Positions 45,366 through 54,401 of a DNA stretch of 64,000 nt are shown here, piece by piece (position 1 is the first letter of the stretch; each line of letters starts with the position of its first letter). The notes beneath the pieces were generated by a model. The model ran no database searches. It saw nothing but the letters and a program-made list of their open reading frames with translations, and had not been told where the DNA came from. The DNA is taken from NCBI RefSeq assembly GCF_000938305.1, contig NZ_JYMT01000012.1, forward strand, positions 62,001 through 126,000, read 5' to 3'. Origin of the DNA: Bradyrhizobium sp. LTSP885 (lineage in GTDB: Bacteria; Pseudomonadota; Alphaproteobacteria; Rhizobiales; Xanthobacteraceae). Made by a program: the position numbers and the translations under genes.

Positions 45366-45544
45366 ACCGACATTCGCTGATGGTCGTTATTTAACACTTC
45401 TGGTGTGCCGACGCCGCGAGCAAACGCGCTCGCATTTCAAGGCTAACAGTTACGGGGTTCCAAATACCAGTTCCCCGCCGAACAAGACGACACTCTTTCA
45501 AAGCATTGATGCTTGTGCCGCCGCATGGTCGAGCGGTTGTCGTT

Positions 45545-45575
45545 CAAAAACGAGAGCCGCTCTCGTGAGCGGCTC
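45545..45575 (-). terminator. Intrinsic terminator, minus strand
   Basis: GAGCCGCTC-TCGT-GAGCGGCTC forms a perfect 9-bp stem (45554-45575); read on the minus strand it is followed by TCGTTTTTGAAC. It lies about 90 bp past the broken alanine dehydrogenase. Confidence 0.7.
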
Positions 45576-45662
45576 AAGTCAGGGAGGAACGAAGTCGTTC
45601 GGAATTCGCAATTTAAGCGGCAGGTTCATCCTCGATCAGCGAAAACGCAAATCAAAAATTTT

Positions 45663-45990
45663 CGGCCACGTACAGCCGCAGGCTTTCAGACCCTTTGCCT
45701 GCTCGGGATCCGGAGCCAGATGTAGGCAGGTAAAACAAATTTGGTCTTCGCGCAATTGGGGCCATTCGACCGGCTGAGGCTCCTTGACCTTCACGATCAT
45801 ATCGGCGGTCGCAAAACCTCCGCGGCCGTATCGACGACCGCGGCGGTTTTGCCATACGGTACATCTCGTCGCCCGCGCCGGCACCGCTCTCGACGTTATG
45901 TCCTGCCCGCACATACACGCGAACCGTGCCGGGCGTGAGACCGACACGATACTCGTGGATTTTGATTTCCCTGGGAACGCCGACGCGCAT
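45663..45990 (-). pseudogene. ald: Alanine dehydrogenase N-terminal fragment, frameshifted
   Basis: Starts [20 protein letters not shown], the opening of alanine dehydrogenase. It changes frame at least twice ([10 protein letters not shown] in one frame, then [19 protein letters not shown] and [12 protein letters not shown] in another) and ends near residue 105 of about 370. Substrate and NAD domains are missing. Minus strand. Confidence 0.8.
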
Positions 45991-46105
45991 GAACCCAGCC
46001 TTCTTTGAAGATGTTGCTTCGATAGTCCTCAATGGGGTCCAATACCCTGCAATCTGGCGCAGATGGCGACCGCACTGAGATCCCCGACAATCGGCTCTAC
46101 CGAGA

Positions 46106-47503
46106 TCATTCGCAATCCTGAGCAGCAGGGCGATTGGATGAAAACGCTTGCGTCTCGATGTTTGCCGGTACCAAAATGAGCATCGCAGCGATACCCACTG
46201 TCAGCAGGGCGATCATGAAGTAGAGCCCGTATGCGAGATCCCCAGTCCACGCCTGGATGTATCCCAGCGCAAAGGGACTGACGAAGCCGCCCATAACCCC
46301 ACCCGTGTTGATGAGGGCGATCCCAGCGGCAGCAGCGGTCGCGGAGAGATAGGCCGATGGGATTGGCCAGAACACAACCGCGCATACCTGACCTCCACTA
46401 ATGATCAACGTAAGTGCAATCAGGCTGGCGACCAAGCTACCCTTCATCGTGATGAGCAGGATAAAGCCAATGATCATCGCGAAGGCCGCCGCCGAGAAGT
46501 GCCAGCGACGTTCCCGCTTCGCATCAGAATTTTTTCCGCCGAACCAAATTGCAAACGCAGAAACCAGGAACGGTATGGCTGAGTACAGTCCAGTCTGAAG
46601 GATTGTCGCCCCGCTTGCTTTGATGATCATTGGCATCCAGAAGGTGCCCGCATAGATAGCGCAGAGCACAGTGAAGTAGATCAGCGTCAGTACCCACGTG
46701 CGCTTGTCGGCGAGCATCGCGCGGAATGTCGTCGGTTTTTCCGTCGTTGATCCATCGACTGTCTGCAGTTGGGAGATGACGGCCGACTTTTCGGCATCGG
46801 AAAGCCATGCGACTCGGTCAGGTTTGTCCTCGAGTAAGAAGAGAATACCGATCGCGAATAGGCAGCTTGGAATTCCCTCGAGAATGAACATCCACTGCCA
46901 TCCCATGAGACCATAAGCGCCATCCATGGTAGAAATAATCCACGCTGATAGCGGGCCCGCAATGATGCCCGCCACGACCGGCCCGAGTTGCATCAAAGCA
47001 AGCAACTTCGCCCTGTGACGAGGGGGATACCAATAAGTCAGGTAAAGAATAAAGCCAGGCACAAGACCTGCTTCGAATATCCCAAGCAGAAAACGCGCCG
47101 CATAAAAATGACCAGGCGTTTGTATCAACGACGTGAGCGCCGCAACAACGCCCCACAGAAACATGATACGAAAAACCGTTAGGCGCGCGCCAATCTTCTC
47201 GAGAAGCAGATTACTCGGAACTTCACAGAACAAGTAACCAAGAAAGAAGATTGCCGCAGCGGTGCCATAAACTGCGTCGTTGAAGCCCAAATCTGTCTTG
47301 ATCTGCAACTGGGCGAAGCCAATATTAATGCGGTCCAAGAAGGCCAATGCGTATCCGATGAGCAGAATCGGCGCGATACGGCGAGTTATCTTGCGGTAAG
47401 TCGGATCCAAGCCACCGTTCGCGGACGACAGCGTCGCCGAAGGATTTACCTGAATCGCGTCGAAGCTCATGTTATGTGGCCCTGTCTCGGAATTGCTCGG
47501 CAT
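46106..47503 (-). CDS. MFS transporter, anion:cation symporter (ACS) family
   Basis: 465 residues, 12 membrane helices. ACS features: [20 protein letters not shown] in helix 1, [40 protein letters not shown]. Family members import organic anions such as phthalate, tartrate or glucarate. Substrate not deducible. ATG 47470 (MSFDAIQ) is an alternative start. It lies 22 bp downstream of a serine hydrolase on the same strand; hydrolase plus carrier suggests use of an ester or amide product. Confidence 0.92.
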   Translation of the reverse strand: MPSNSETGPHNMSFDAIQVNPSATLSSANGGLDPTYRKITRRIAPILLIGYALAFLDRINIGFAQLQIKTDLGFNDAVYGTAAAIFFLGYLFCEVPSNLLLEKIGARLTVFRIMFLWGVVAALTSLIQTPGHFYAARFLLGIFEAGLVPGFILYLTYWYPPRHRAKLLALMQLGPVVAGIIAGPLSAWIISTMDGAYGLMGWQWMFILEGIPSCLFAIGILFLLEDKPDRVAWLSDAEKSAVISQLQTVDGSTTEKPTTFRAMLADKRTWVLTLIYFTVLCAIYAGTFWMPMIIKASGATILQTGLYSAIPFLVSAFAIWFGGKNSDAKRERRWHFSAAAFAMIIGFILLITMKGSLVASLIALTLIISGGQVCAVVFWPIPSAYLSATAAAAGIALINTGGVMGGFVSPFALGYIQAWTGDLAYGLYFMIALLTVGIAAMLILVPANIETQAFSSNRPAAQDCE

Positions 47504-47525
47504 TTTGCGCCGATAAATCTATCGT

Positions 47526-48764
47526 TCATCTTTGCGCTGGGCGCAGTTCTCCAAACACTAAAGCCAGGTGCTGATAGACCTTCGTCCACAGTTTCTCATT
47601 TTCCAGATCAGCGGGGATTGAGCGCGAGGAAACGCGAGCAATAACAACCTGGGATTCATGATCGATGTAGAGGCCCTGGCCGTGTATGCCGAGGGCAAAA
47701 AGGACCGACTTGCCTACATTGAACCACTTGTTGCGATAAACTGCAGTCGGAAAGAGTTCGGAGAGAGGATTTGGTCCACCCCTGCTCCAGGCAACCGAAT
47801 TTCCGTTCTTTCTTGTTTCGTCAATCCACCACTTCGGAACAACCTGATCGCGCTCGACCAAGCCGCCGTTACGTATCATCTCGCCAAATCGCGCAAGGTC
47901 GCGGACGGACAAACTGATTCCACCAGCGGCACGACTGATCCCCTCACCGTCTACGGTTACAGAGGCGCCATGCTCGGCGCCCATCGGTGTCCAAAGATAT
48001 TGACTCAACACCTCCCCATAGGAAAGCCCCGTAACGCGCTCGCAGAGCCACCCGAGAAGATCCGTGTTCGGCGATACATAGTGAAATGTCTCGCCATGAC
48101 GATCGCCATTCGACCTAAGTGCTGTCAGAAGGCTTTTCGTGCTGCGCTCATGGAAAAACTCAGTGGCGGGGTCCCATCCACTCGCAACACGATAGCGGGC
48201 GCAATCGCCTCTAGGATCACTGTAATCCTCATCAAACGCGACAGCGACACTCATGTCGAGCGCATGTTGGATTAGACAATCACTGTATGCCGAGCCGCGC
48301 AACTCCGGCAGATAGTCCGTTACCGCATCAGAAGAGCTGAAATAGCCTTGATCTTCAAGGATCCCACAGACCGCTCCGCAGATCGACTTGCTCACGGAGA
48401 ATGCAAGATGAGGCATTCCAGGTCCAAATCCGCCGTCATACCATTCAAATACAGTGCGCCCTTCGCGCAATACGACGATGCCATCGACATCCGACGACAA
48501 CAAAAACTCCTCCAGGTTGATGGAGCTGTCACCGTCGAGTGGAAACGAACGTTCCAGCGAGGATAGTCGGTGGGATGCAGGGGAAGGCATCGGCGCGCCA
48601 GCCTTCACCTCGACCGTTGGGACAATCTCGCGGACGTGCCTGAAGGCCCACCGATTGAACGGTGGATGTCGCCAATTGGCCAATGTCAACTCGGCCGGAC
48701 GACTGGAAAACCGATGAGTGCTGCGCATCGCTTGGCGATTCATGCGTTTTGATTGACCTTCCAT
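47526..48764 (-). CDS. Serine hydrolase of the beta-lactamase fold (NylB/EstB-like)
   Basis: About 412 residues. SxxK nucleophile in LAFSVSKSICGAVCGIL; second motif Tyr in FHYVSPNTDLLGW; the N-terminal LANWRHPPFNRWAFRHVREI is typical of the 6-aminohexanoate-dimer hydrolase/carboxylesterase branch, not of true class C beta-lactamases. It likely cleaves small esters or linear amides. No signal peptide is clear. Start uncertain among 48809, 48791, 48764 and 48743. MFS carrier follows by 22 bp. Confidence 0.85.
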   Translation of the reverse strand: MEGQSKRMNRQAMRSTHRFSSRPAELTLANWRHPPFNRWAFRHVREIVPTVEVKAGAPMPSPASHRLSSLERSFPLDGDSSINLEEFLLSSDVDGIVVLREGRTVFEWYDGGFGPGMPHLAFSVSKSICGAVCGILEDQGYFSSSDAVTDYLPELRGSAYSDCLIQHALDMSVAVAFDEDYSDPRGDCARYRVASGWDPATEFFHERSTKSLLTALRSNGDRHGETFHYVSPNTDLLGWLCERVTGLSYGEVLSQYLWTPMGAEHGASVTVDGEGISRAAGGISLSVRDLARFGEMIRNGGLVERDQVVPKWWIDETRKNGNSVAWSRGGPNPLSELFPTAVYRNKWFNVGKSVLFALGIHGQGLYIDHESQVVIARVSSRSIPADLENEKLWTKVYQHLALVFGELRPAQR

Positions 48765-48809
48765 TGGATAGCTTTCGACTTTCTCGAACATACCTCGCGG
48801 CGCGTTCAC

Positions 48810-49208
48810 CCGTTATCCGAATTTGGCAGCGGCTGCCCTTAGAACGGTACTGCTGACAAGCTTTGCGTTACTCCCAACGCCATCGCCAAAATGCGAAGTT
48901 GCGCACCTTTATTTCGAGGCCGTCGCTTGGCGCAACATATCTGCCCGGGCGACCGGAGCAGTCCCACTCGCTACTTGCTATCTCTCGGCCTCTCAGCCGA
49001 GCACACGGCAGCGTTGCGACGTCATAGCCGTGACTAATGCTGCGCTTTAGGATCGTTCTTCGATTTCATGGTCGAAGCGGGCCGCGGGGCGGATACCGCC
49101 CTCGGCGGCGAACGTGCCGCTGAACATGGCGAGCCCGTTGGGCAAGCATTGTGCGATATCGACTGCCCGCCAAAGGCGGGCTGCTTCTTTCCGGTACCGG
49201 GAACGCGC
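48810..49208. other. Gene-free stretch with hairpin
   Basis: No gene. GCCCGCC-AAA-GGCGGGC at 49165-49181 is a 7-bp stem just past the 3' end of the tRNA fragment on the minus strand, as terminators lie after tRNA genes; it supports this being a real tRNA-gene end. Confidence 0.45.
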
Positions 49209-49254
49209 GGCTGTGGAGACAGGATTTAAACCTGTGACCTTCGGGTTATGAGCC
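49209..49254 (-). tRNA. 3' half of initiator tRNA-Met (CAU), eroded
   Basis: Minus strand: GGCTCATAACCCGAAGGTC (anticodon arm, CAU), then ACAGG-TTTAAAT-CCTGT T-arm and CTCCACA acceptor strand with degraded CCA (GCCG). The D-arm and 5' acceptor are missing. Shares AGGATTTAAACCTGTGA with the copy at 27278. Probable attachment scar; ORFs crossing it are spurious. Confidence 0.6.
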
Positions 49255-49310
49255 AGAATTGAGGGGGGCGGATGAATCGCCCATCCCGCAGACAACTGAT
49301 TGTGTTGCCA

Positions 49311-51323
49311 TCAATCTGGAATAGCGACGCGGCCCCTCTCAACTTTGATCACGTCACTATGCGAAGGATGCTGCGAAATTGGGGGTACGTTCGGCATTTG
49401 CAAAGGAGGAGCTTTGCCGGGTTCTCCACCGCGAGGTGTTGTCCTGACGACCTGGCTTGGCGGGAGCTCGGACTTGTTCGTAAGATGCGCCCACATCAGG
49501 TCGAGTGCGCGGAGGTGATAGAGGGTAAGCGGTACCATGCGGGAGTCGAAGCCCGGTAGGTCTGTCCCGAAATGCTCCGCATTGGTCACCTCTATGTAAC
49601 TGAGTTGAGACTTCTCGCCATCCATCAAGCTGCTGAGGCCGACATAGGGGCGCGATGAGAAACTTACGGGAACGCGATCGTCATTGCGTCCGTGAACGAT
49701 GATCGTCGGCTTCCCATCCAGCTTACCCGACGCGAGGAATTCGCCGATACCGGCCTGCACCCGCTGCGCGCTGGAAGAATGACCCGTAACAAGGTCACGG
49801 ATGCAGATCGCTCCGTCGAGATTGAAATCCTGCCTCCCGGTACTTCGCGACATCGAGAGCCAGCTCCGCCGCGGTCCTGTCGGATCATCGTCATTGATGA
49901 CGTCGATTGCGCCAGCCGGTGCTCCGCCCGGCGCGATAGCGAAGTTCTGAGCCGCCTGCGCTTCGGGAACAGGGATCGGCCGACCGTCCTTGTCGACCGC
50001 GCCATAGCTGTAGCCGCAGAGTCGGTCACGCACGTCGAAACGACCGTGATCGTTGGAGTACTTCGTTGCCGTCGCATCAGGCGCGACGAAGTAACCAAAG
50101 GCGTGTCCGACATCTGTTTCCGGATCCCAGCCGTAATCGTGCATCCTGTCGAGCGCTTCTTTGGCTTGGCCTTCTAGCGTATCGGCAGTGAGGAGAGCCT
50201 TATCACGGAGCGACTGGCAGCGATTGGCTGCGTACGGCACCCGTTCCTTAAGCGGAATGTCGCGAACCGCGAGCACCGCACAAGGCTGATATAGGTTACC
50301 GAAGCTGAAATAGTCGAGAAGCGTTCGGCCGCTGCCGCGCCGTTCTACGCTGCCGCGTGCGACGACGACCCGATCATCCTTTCTTGACTGAACCTGCGGC
50401 TCGCGCGCCACCACGCCATCAATCAGATGTTCCGTGTCTTTTTCTGCCGCGTACAAGATCGCACCGCCGCCATTCGAGCTACCTGTGCCGATGACGATCG
50501 TGTTCTCCCGCGTAAATGCCGGATCTCGCCCTTGGAGCTCTACGAACGCAAACCGGATCGCGTGGAGAACGTCCTCGCCCCAGTCTTTTTCCGGGTTTTG
50601 TTTTGAGTGGGCCGCTTTGAACGCTACGCGATTTGGCCGCTCGGCAAGAAACGCTCGGCGTGCGGCGTCATCGAAGTCCGCCCTGAACTGCGCGGTCTTG
50701 CCGGCTTCAGACGCCGGCACCTGTCGTCCATCGAGCAGGTTCACAGTGTCCGGCTCAAGAAGATGAAAGCCGTTGCCGTGCCCCTTGTCGGTGTAAACCA
50801 CCGCGCAGCGATGGCGGAGCCCCCAGAACCCGAAATCGACGATATCCCTGAAGAGACCCGAGGATCCAGCGAGGGGAACGGCCACGAGGCAGCGGCGCTC
50901 GACGGACAAATTCACGGGAATTTGAAGCAACATGGCTACGTTCTGCCGGCCCGAGCCGTCATCATCGAACGCCAGGATTTCGGCTCCCGCGATTTTTCCA
51001 CCGTCCGAATATACTTCGCCTGTTTCTGCGTTGATGTTGGGCCCGAATAGCCGCCCGAAACCCTGCCCCGAGCTGCCTTTGTAGAATAACGCTGCACGCC
51101 TCAGCTCAGCGGCGGTCGGATGAACCGGGTCGGCATACGCCGGTGGAGAGCCCAGCATTGCCTCGGCGCCAAGCCCTCCCGTTACCAAGTCATCACTTTG
51201 GCCGTCGACATGCGTACGGGCTCCCTCATGCAACCAGCTCGGGGCAAGGCCTTCGGCCCGGCACGACGCTACTTCAAAGACGAGCGCAAGCAGCAAGGCG
51301 GGCAATGAAAGACCAAGGTTCAT
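49311..51323 (-). CDS. D-(-)-3-hydroxybutyrate oligomer hydrolase, exported
   Basis: 670 residues. Sec-type signal LPALLLALVFEVASCRAEG (a VASC lipobox is possible). Family blocks: GLGAEAMLGSPPAYADP, GFGRLFGPNINAETGEVYS, VVYTDKGHGNGFHLLEPD; nucleophile in IVIGTGSSNGGGAILY. Splits oligomers of 3-hydroxybutyrate from poly-3-hydroxybutyrate. Length normal. 45 bp beyond the nucleoside hydrolase on the same strand; no functional link to it is evident. Confidence 0.92.
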   Translation of the reverse strand: MNLGLSLPALLLALVFEVASCRAEGLAPSWLHEGARTHVDGQSDDLVTGGLGAEAMLGSPPAYADPVHPTAAELRRAALFYKGSSGQGFGRLFGPNINAETGEVYSDGGKIAGAEILAFDDDGSGRQNVAMLLQIPVNLSVERRCLVAVPLAGSSGLFRDIVDFGFWGLRHRCAVVYTDKGHGNGFHLLEPDTVNLLDGRQVPASEAGKTAQFRADFDDAARRAFLAERPNRVAFKAAHSKQNPEKDWGEDVLHAIRFAFVELQGRDPAFTRENTIVIGTGSSNGGGAILYAAEKDTEHLIDGVVAREPQVQSRKDDRVVVARGSVERRGSGRTLLDYFSFGNLYQPCAVLAVRDIPLKERVPYAANRCQSLRDKALLTADTLEGQAKEALDRMHDYGWDPETDVGHAFGYFVAPDATATKYSNDHGRFDVRDRLCGYSYGAVDKDGRPIPVPEAQAAQNFAIAPGGAPAGAIDVINDDDPTGPRRSWLSMSRSTGRQDFNLDGAICIRDLVTGHSSSAQRVQAGIGEFLASGKLDGKPTIIVHGRNDDRVPVSFSSRPYVGLSSLMDGEKSQLSYIEVTNAEHFGTDLPGFDSRMVPLTLYHLRALDLMWAHLTNKSELPPSQVVRTTPRGGEPGKAPPLQMPNVPPISQHPSHSDVIKVERGRVAIPD

Positions 51324-51368
51324 GGTGCGAGCTCCGAATGAGTTTTGACGATGTCGGACGGGGTTGCT

Positions 51369-52310
51369 CTACGCGAACGTCGACCGCATTATTTCGAAGA
51401 ATTTTTTGCCATCTGCATTGAATGCGACGTCGCAGTTCGGCTCTCGCTTGGTTAAATGTCTGTGGTCCACAACGGTACATCCAACGGTGTAGTCGCCGGT
51501 GGTTTCAACAACGACATTCACGCGCCGCGTCTCTATCACCGATTGATCGACAAGCGCGGCGATACAAAGAGCATCGTGCACAGGAGCGTTGTCCGGCACC
51601 GGACCGATGGTAGTAGTCTTGTAGCCATTGATGCGAAATTCGATCAGCTCGGCCGCGGCATTGGCCGCACGTGTTTTCAACATTCGAAATTCTGCACACT
51701 GATCTTCAGATATGGTTGCCTGATGTGTTGCATCTAGCGGGACCATGGTAATTTTCTTGAAACCTGCGGAAAATACCACCGCGGCCGCTTCAGGATCCGC
51801 CCAGATGTTGAATTCGGCCGAAGCGGTCATGTTGGAGCGCGTAATACCGCCGCCCATGATCATCAGTTCGGATACATTCTCGACGAAAGACGAGTCGAGG
51901 GCGATCGCGGTCGCGATGTTTGAAAGCGGTGCGACAGCCACCAACGTTAAGCCGGGATCCGCGGCGAACGCCTCGATCAAGAATTGAGGTGCCGACTTAT
52001 GCTGCCTCTTGCCCGTGGGCGCGGGCAGCGGCAAGATGGGCATGTGAACCTTTGAATCCCGTTTCGACGCCCTCGGCGTGGGAAAGTCCTGGCGGGCAAC
52101 CTGCTTGTTGAGACCCGCATAGACCGGAATATCGCCACGGCCGATCCACTCCAGCACCCTGAGTGTATTATCGGTGGTCTGCTCGAGCGGCACGTTGCCG
52201 TTGACTGTCGTAACAGCAACGAGATCCAGATCCCGATGCAGCGCCGCCAGCATGATCGCAACCGCGTCGTCGGTTCCGGTGTCGACGTCCATGATGATTT
52301 TCTTGGCCAT
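51369..52310 (-). CDS. Nucleoside hydrolase (IUNH family)
   Basis: 313 residues. Calcium/ribose motif KIIMDVDTGTDDAVAIML at the N-terminus, LELMIMGGG-type SELMIMGGGITRSNM, NIWADPEAAAVVF and late NAPVHDALCIAALVD with catalytic His. Cuts purine or pyrimidine nucleosides to base and ribose in the cytoplasm. Start ATG 52310 shares a base with the permease stop (TGATG). Last gene of the nucleoside-import operon, where it acts on the imported substrate. Confidence 0.93.
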   Translation of the reverse strand: MAKKIIMDVDTGTDDAVAIMLAALHRDLDLVAVTTVNGNVPLEQTTDNTLRVLEWIGRGDIPVYAGLNKQVARQDFPTPRASKRDSKVHMPILPLPAPTGKRQHKSAPQFLIEAFAADPGLTLVAVAPLSNIATAIALDSSFVENVSELMIMGGGITRSNMTASAEFNIWADPEAAAVVFSAGFKKITMVPLDATHQATISEDQCAEFRMLKTRAANAAAELIEFRINGYKTTTIGPVPDNAPVHDALCIAALVDQSVIETRRVNVVVETTGDYTVGCTVVDHRHLTKREPNCDVAFNADGKKFFEIMRSTFA

Positions 52311-53281
52311 CAGCGTTCCTTCACATAGGGGATACCGCCAGCTTTGGGCGGAGTTGCGACGCCGACGAAGCCGGCGAGCAGACCGCAAGTGAACACGTAA
52401 GGCAGCGCCTGGAAAATCTGCACCGGCACCTCGCCGATCAGCGGCACCTGCCGGCCCTGCATGAAGTTGGAAAGTGCGTCGAGGAAGCCAAATAGCAGGC
52501 ATGCAAACATCACCGGCACCGGCTTCCACTTCGCAAAAATCAGGGCCGCCAGTGCGATATAGCCCTTGCCGGCCGACATATCCTGAATGAAAGCTGCCGA
52601 TTGGACGATCGACAGATAGGCCCCGGCAAACCCACAGAGCAGACCAGCGCAGATGACGGCCCGATAGCGCAGCCAGCTCACCGAGATTCCTGCCGTATCG
52701 ACAGCACCCGGATTTTCGCCGACGGCACGCAGACGCAGGCCGAAGCGCGTCCGGTAGAGGATCCACCAGGACAGCGGTACAGCGGCGAACGCGAGATAGG
52801 TCAAAAGGCTGTTTCCAGAGATCACGTTGGCATAAAGCGAACCGATCACCGGGACGCCCCTAACCGCATCGGTGCCCGGGAGGATAATCGGCGCAAAGCG
52901 GCCAGCGCTGGTCAATTGCGGCGTGCGCGCGCCTTGCCCAAACCAAGCCTGGCCGAGCACGATCGTAATGCCCGAGACAAAGAAATTGATGGCAACGCCT
53001 GAAACGATTTGATTGCCACGATTGGTGATCGAAGAAAAACCATGAACGAGACCAAGTGCTACCGACGCGCCAATGCCGGCGAGCAGACCCAACCATGCTG
53101 AATCGGCGGTATAGGCGATGCAAGCCGCGGCGAATGCCGACGCCAACATCTTTCCCTCGAGCCCGATGTCGAACACGCCGGCACTCTCCGAGAAGAGACC
53201 GGCCAACGCCGCGAAAATCAGCGGGATCGACAACCGGATGGACGAACCGAGGATGCTGATGAGGATATCAAAATAATCCAA
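52310..53281 (-). CDS. BMP-type nucleoside ABC transporter permease 2
   Basis: 323 residues, about 9 membrane helices, RbsC/BmpC family. IPLIFAALAGLFSESAGVFD and IGLEGKMLASAFAAA are the signature opening; GENPGAVDTAGISVSWLRYR is the ATPase-contact loop. Pairs with the 53291 permease. Overlaps nucleoside hydrolase. Confidence 0.92.
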   Translation of the reverse strand: MDYFDILISILGSSIRLSIPLIFAALAGLFSESAGVFDIGLEGKMLASAFAAACIAYTADSAWLGLLAGIGASVALGLVHGFSSITNRGNQIVSGVAINFFVSGITIVLGQAWFGQGARTPQLTSAGRFAPIILPGTDAVRGVPVIGSLYANVISGNSLLTYLAFAAVPLSWWILYRTRFGLRLRAVGENPGAVDTAGISVSWLRYRAVICAGLLCGFAGAYLSIVQSAAFIQDMSAGKGYIALAALIFAKWKPVPVMFACLLFGFLDALSNFMQGRQVPLIGEVPVQIFQALPYVFTCGLLAGFVGVATPPKAGGIPYVKER

Positions 53282-53290
53282 TTCGGGCCC

Positions 53291-54394
53291 TCACCTTCGC
53301 GCAAGATTTTGATAGATCCGCACCAGCGCGGGACGGAACATGTATTCGAGGGCTCCCGCAAAAAGGATGACGAGGCCCTGAATCACCAGAACCATCTCGT
53401 GTGAGATGCCCGGCATGTCGAAGGAGAGCGCGTTTCCTCCCTGATAGAGAATGCCGAATAACAAGGAGGCAAGAAGAATTCCGAATGGATGGTTGCGTCC
53501 CATCAGGGAAACCGCAATACCCACAAAGCCCGCGCCGCCGACGAACTCCACCTGCAGACGCGCGGCAGAACCCAGCACCGGGTTCAGCGCCATCATGCCA
53601 GCGAGACCGCCGGAGATCAGCATGGAGACGACGACCGTGCGCACATAGCGTACGCCGGCATAGACGGCCGCAGATGGGCTGGCGCCAAGCGTGCGCATCT
53701 CGTAGCCAAGCTTGCTGCGCCAGATCAGCAACCACACGAGAAAACACATGACGAGCGCAATGAGAAAGGAGACGTTGAAGGGTGCCGGCCCCAGCCTCAG
53801 CCCGAACATCGCCATCAGCCAATCGAGCCTCGGAAGCCGGCCGCCATCCAGAAAAATGCGGGTCTCGGGCGCCATCATACGCGGAACAATCAACACGTTC
53901 ACCAGCAGGTACACCATGAGCGCGGCGCCGATGAAATTGAACATGATCGTGGTGATGACGATATGGCTACCACGCTTGGCCTGCAGCCAGGCGGGAATCA
54001 AAGCCCAAGCGGCACCGAATATGGCGGAACCAACGACGGCAAAGGGCGCTGTGACGTACCACGGAACGTATTGGTCGAGCGCCAGCGCAACCAGCGCGCA
54101 GCCGAGGCCACCGAGATAAGCCTGCCCTTCCGAGCCGATGTTGAACAGGCCGGCATGAAAGGCTACCGCTACCGATAGGCCTGTGAAGATGAAGCTGGTG
54201 GCATAGAAAAGCGTGAAGCCGACGCCTTCGCCATTACCGAGCGCGCCCCGCAGAAGAAGTACCAGCGCATTGATCGGACTTTCGCCGATCAGCCAGATCA
54301 GGAGACCAGAAATAACGAAGGCGAGGGTCAGGTTGAGGATCGGCATCAACCCATAGGTGATCCAGTTCGGGAGTTGTACCGAAGCTGCGCTCAT
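53291..54394 (-). CDS. BMP-type nucleoside ABC transporter permease 1
   Basis: 367 residues, about 9-10 membrane helices. Opening ITYGLMPILNLTLAFVISGL; FHAGLFNIGSEGQAYLGGLG is the family core; LGASPSAAVYAGVRYVRTVV is the coupling loop. Start ATG 54394 preferred; TTG 54412 would overlap the ATPase stop by 11 bases. Next permease begins nine bases after its end. Confidence 0.92.
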   Translation of the reverse strand: MSAASVQLPNWITYGLMPILNLTLAFVISGLLIWLIGESPINALVLLLRGALGNGEGVGFTLFYATSFIFTGLSVAVAFHAGLFNIGSEGQAYLGGLGCALVALALDQYVPWYVTAPFAVVGSAIFGAAWALIPAWLQAKRGSHIVITTIMFNFIGAALMVYLLVNVLIVPRMMAPETRIFLDGGRLPRLDWLMAMFGLRLGPAPFNVSFLIALVMCFLVWLLIWRSKLGYEMRTLGASPSAAVYAGVRYVRTVVVSMLISGGLAGMMALNPVLGSAARLQVEFVGGAGFVGIAVSLMGRNHPFGILLASLLFGILYQGGNALSFDMPGISHEMVLVIQGLVILFAGALEYMFRPALVRIYQNLARR

Positions 54395-54401
54395 GAGCTT
54401 C

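Noticed and set aside
47526..48764. Class C beta-lactamase
   Set aside because: Has SxxK, but the N-terminal blocks and Tyr motif match NylB/EstB-like hydrolases; no clear signal peptide.
49047..49295. 82-codon minus-strand frame
   Set aside because: Translates the tRNA fragment (HNPKVTGLNPVS is the familiar tRNA-derived peptide), not a protein.
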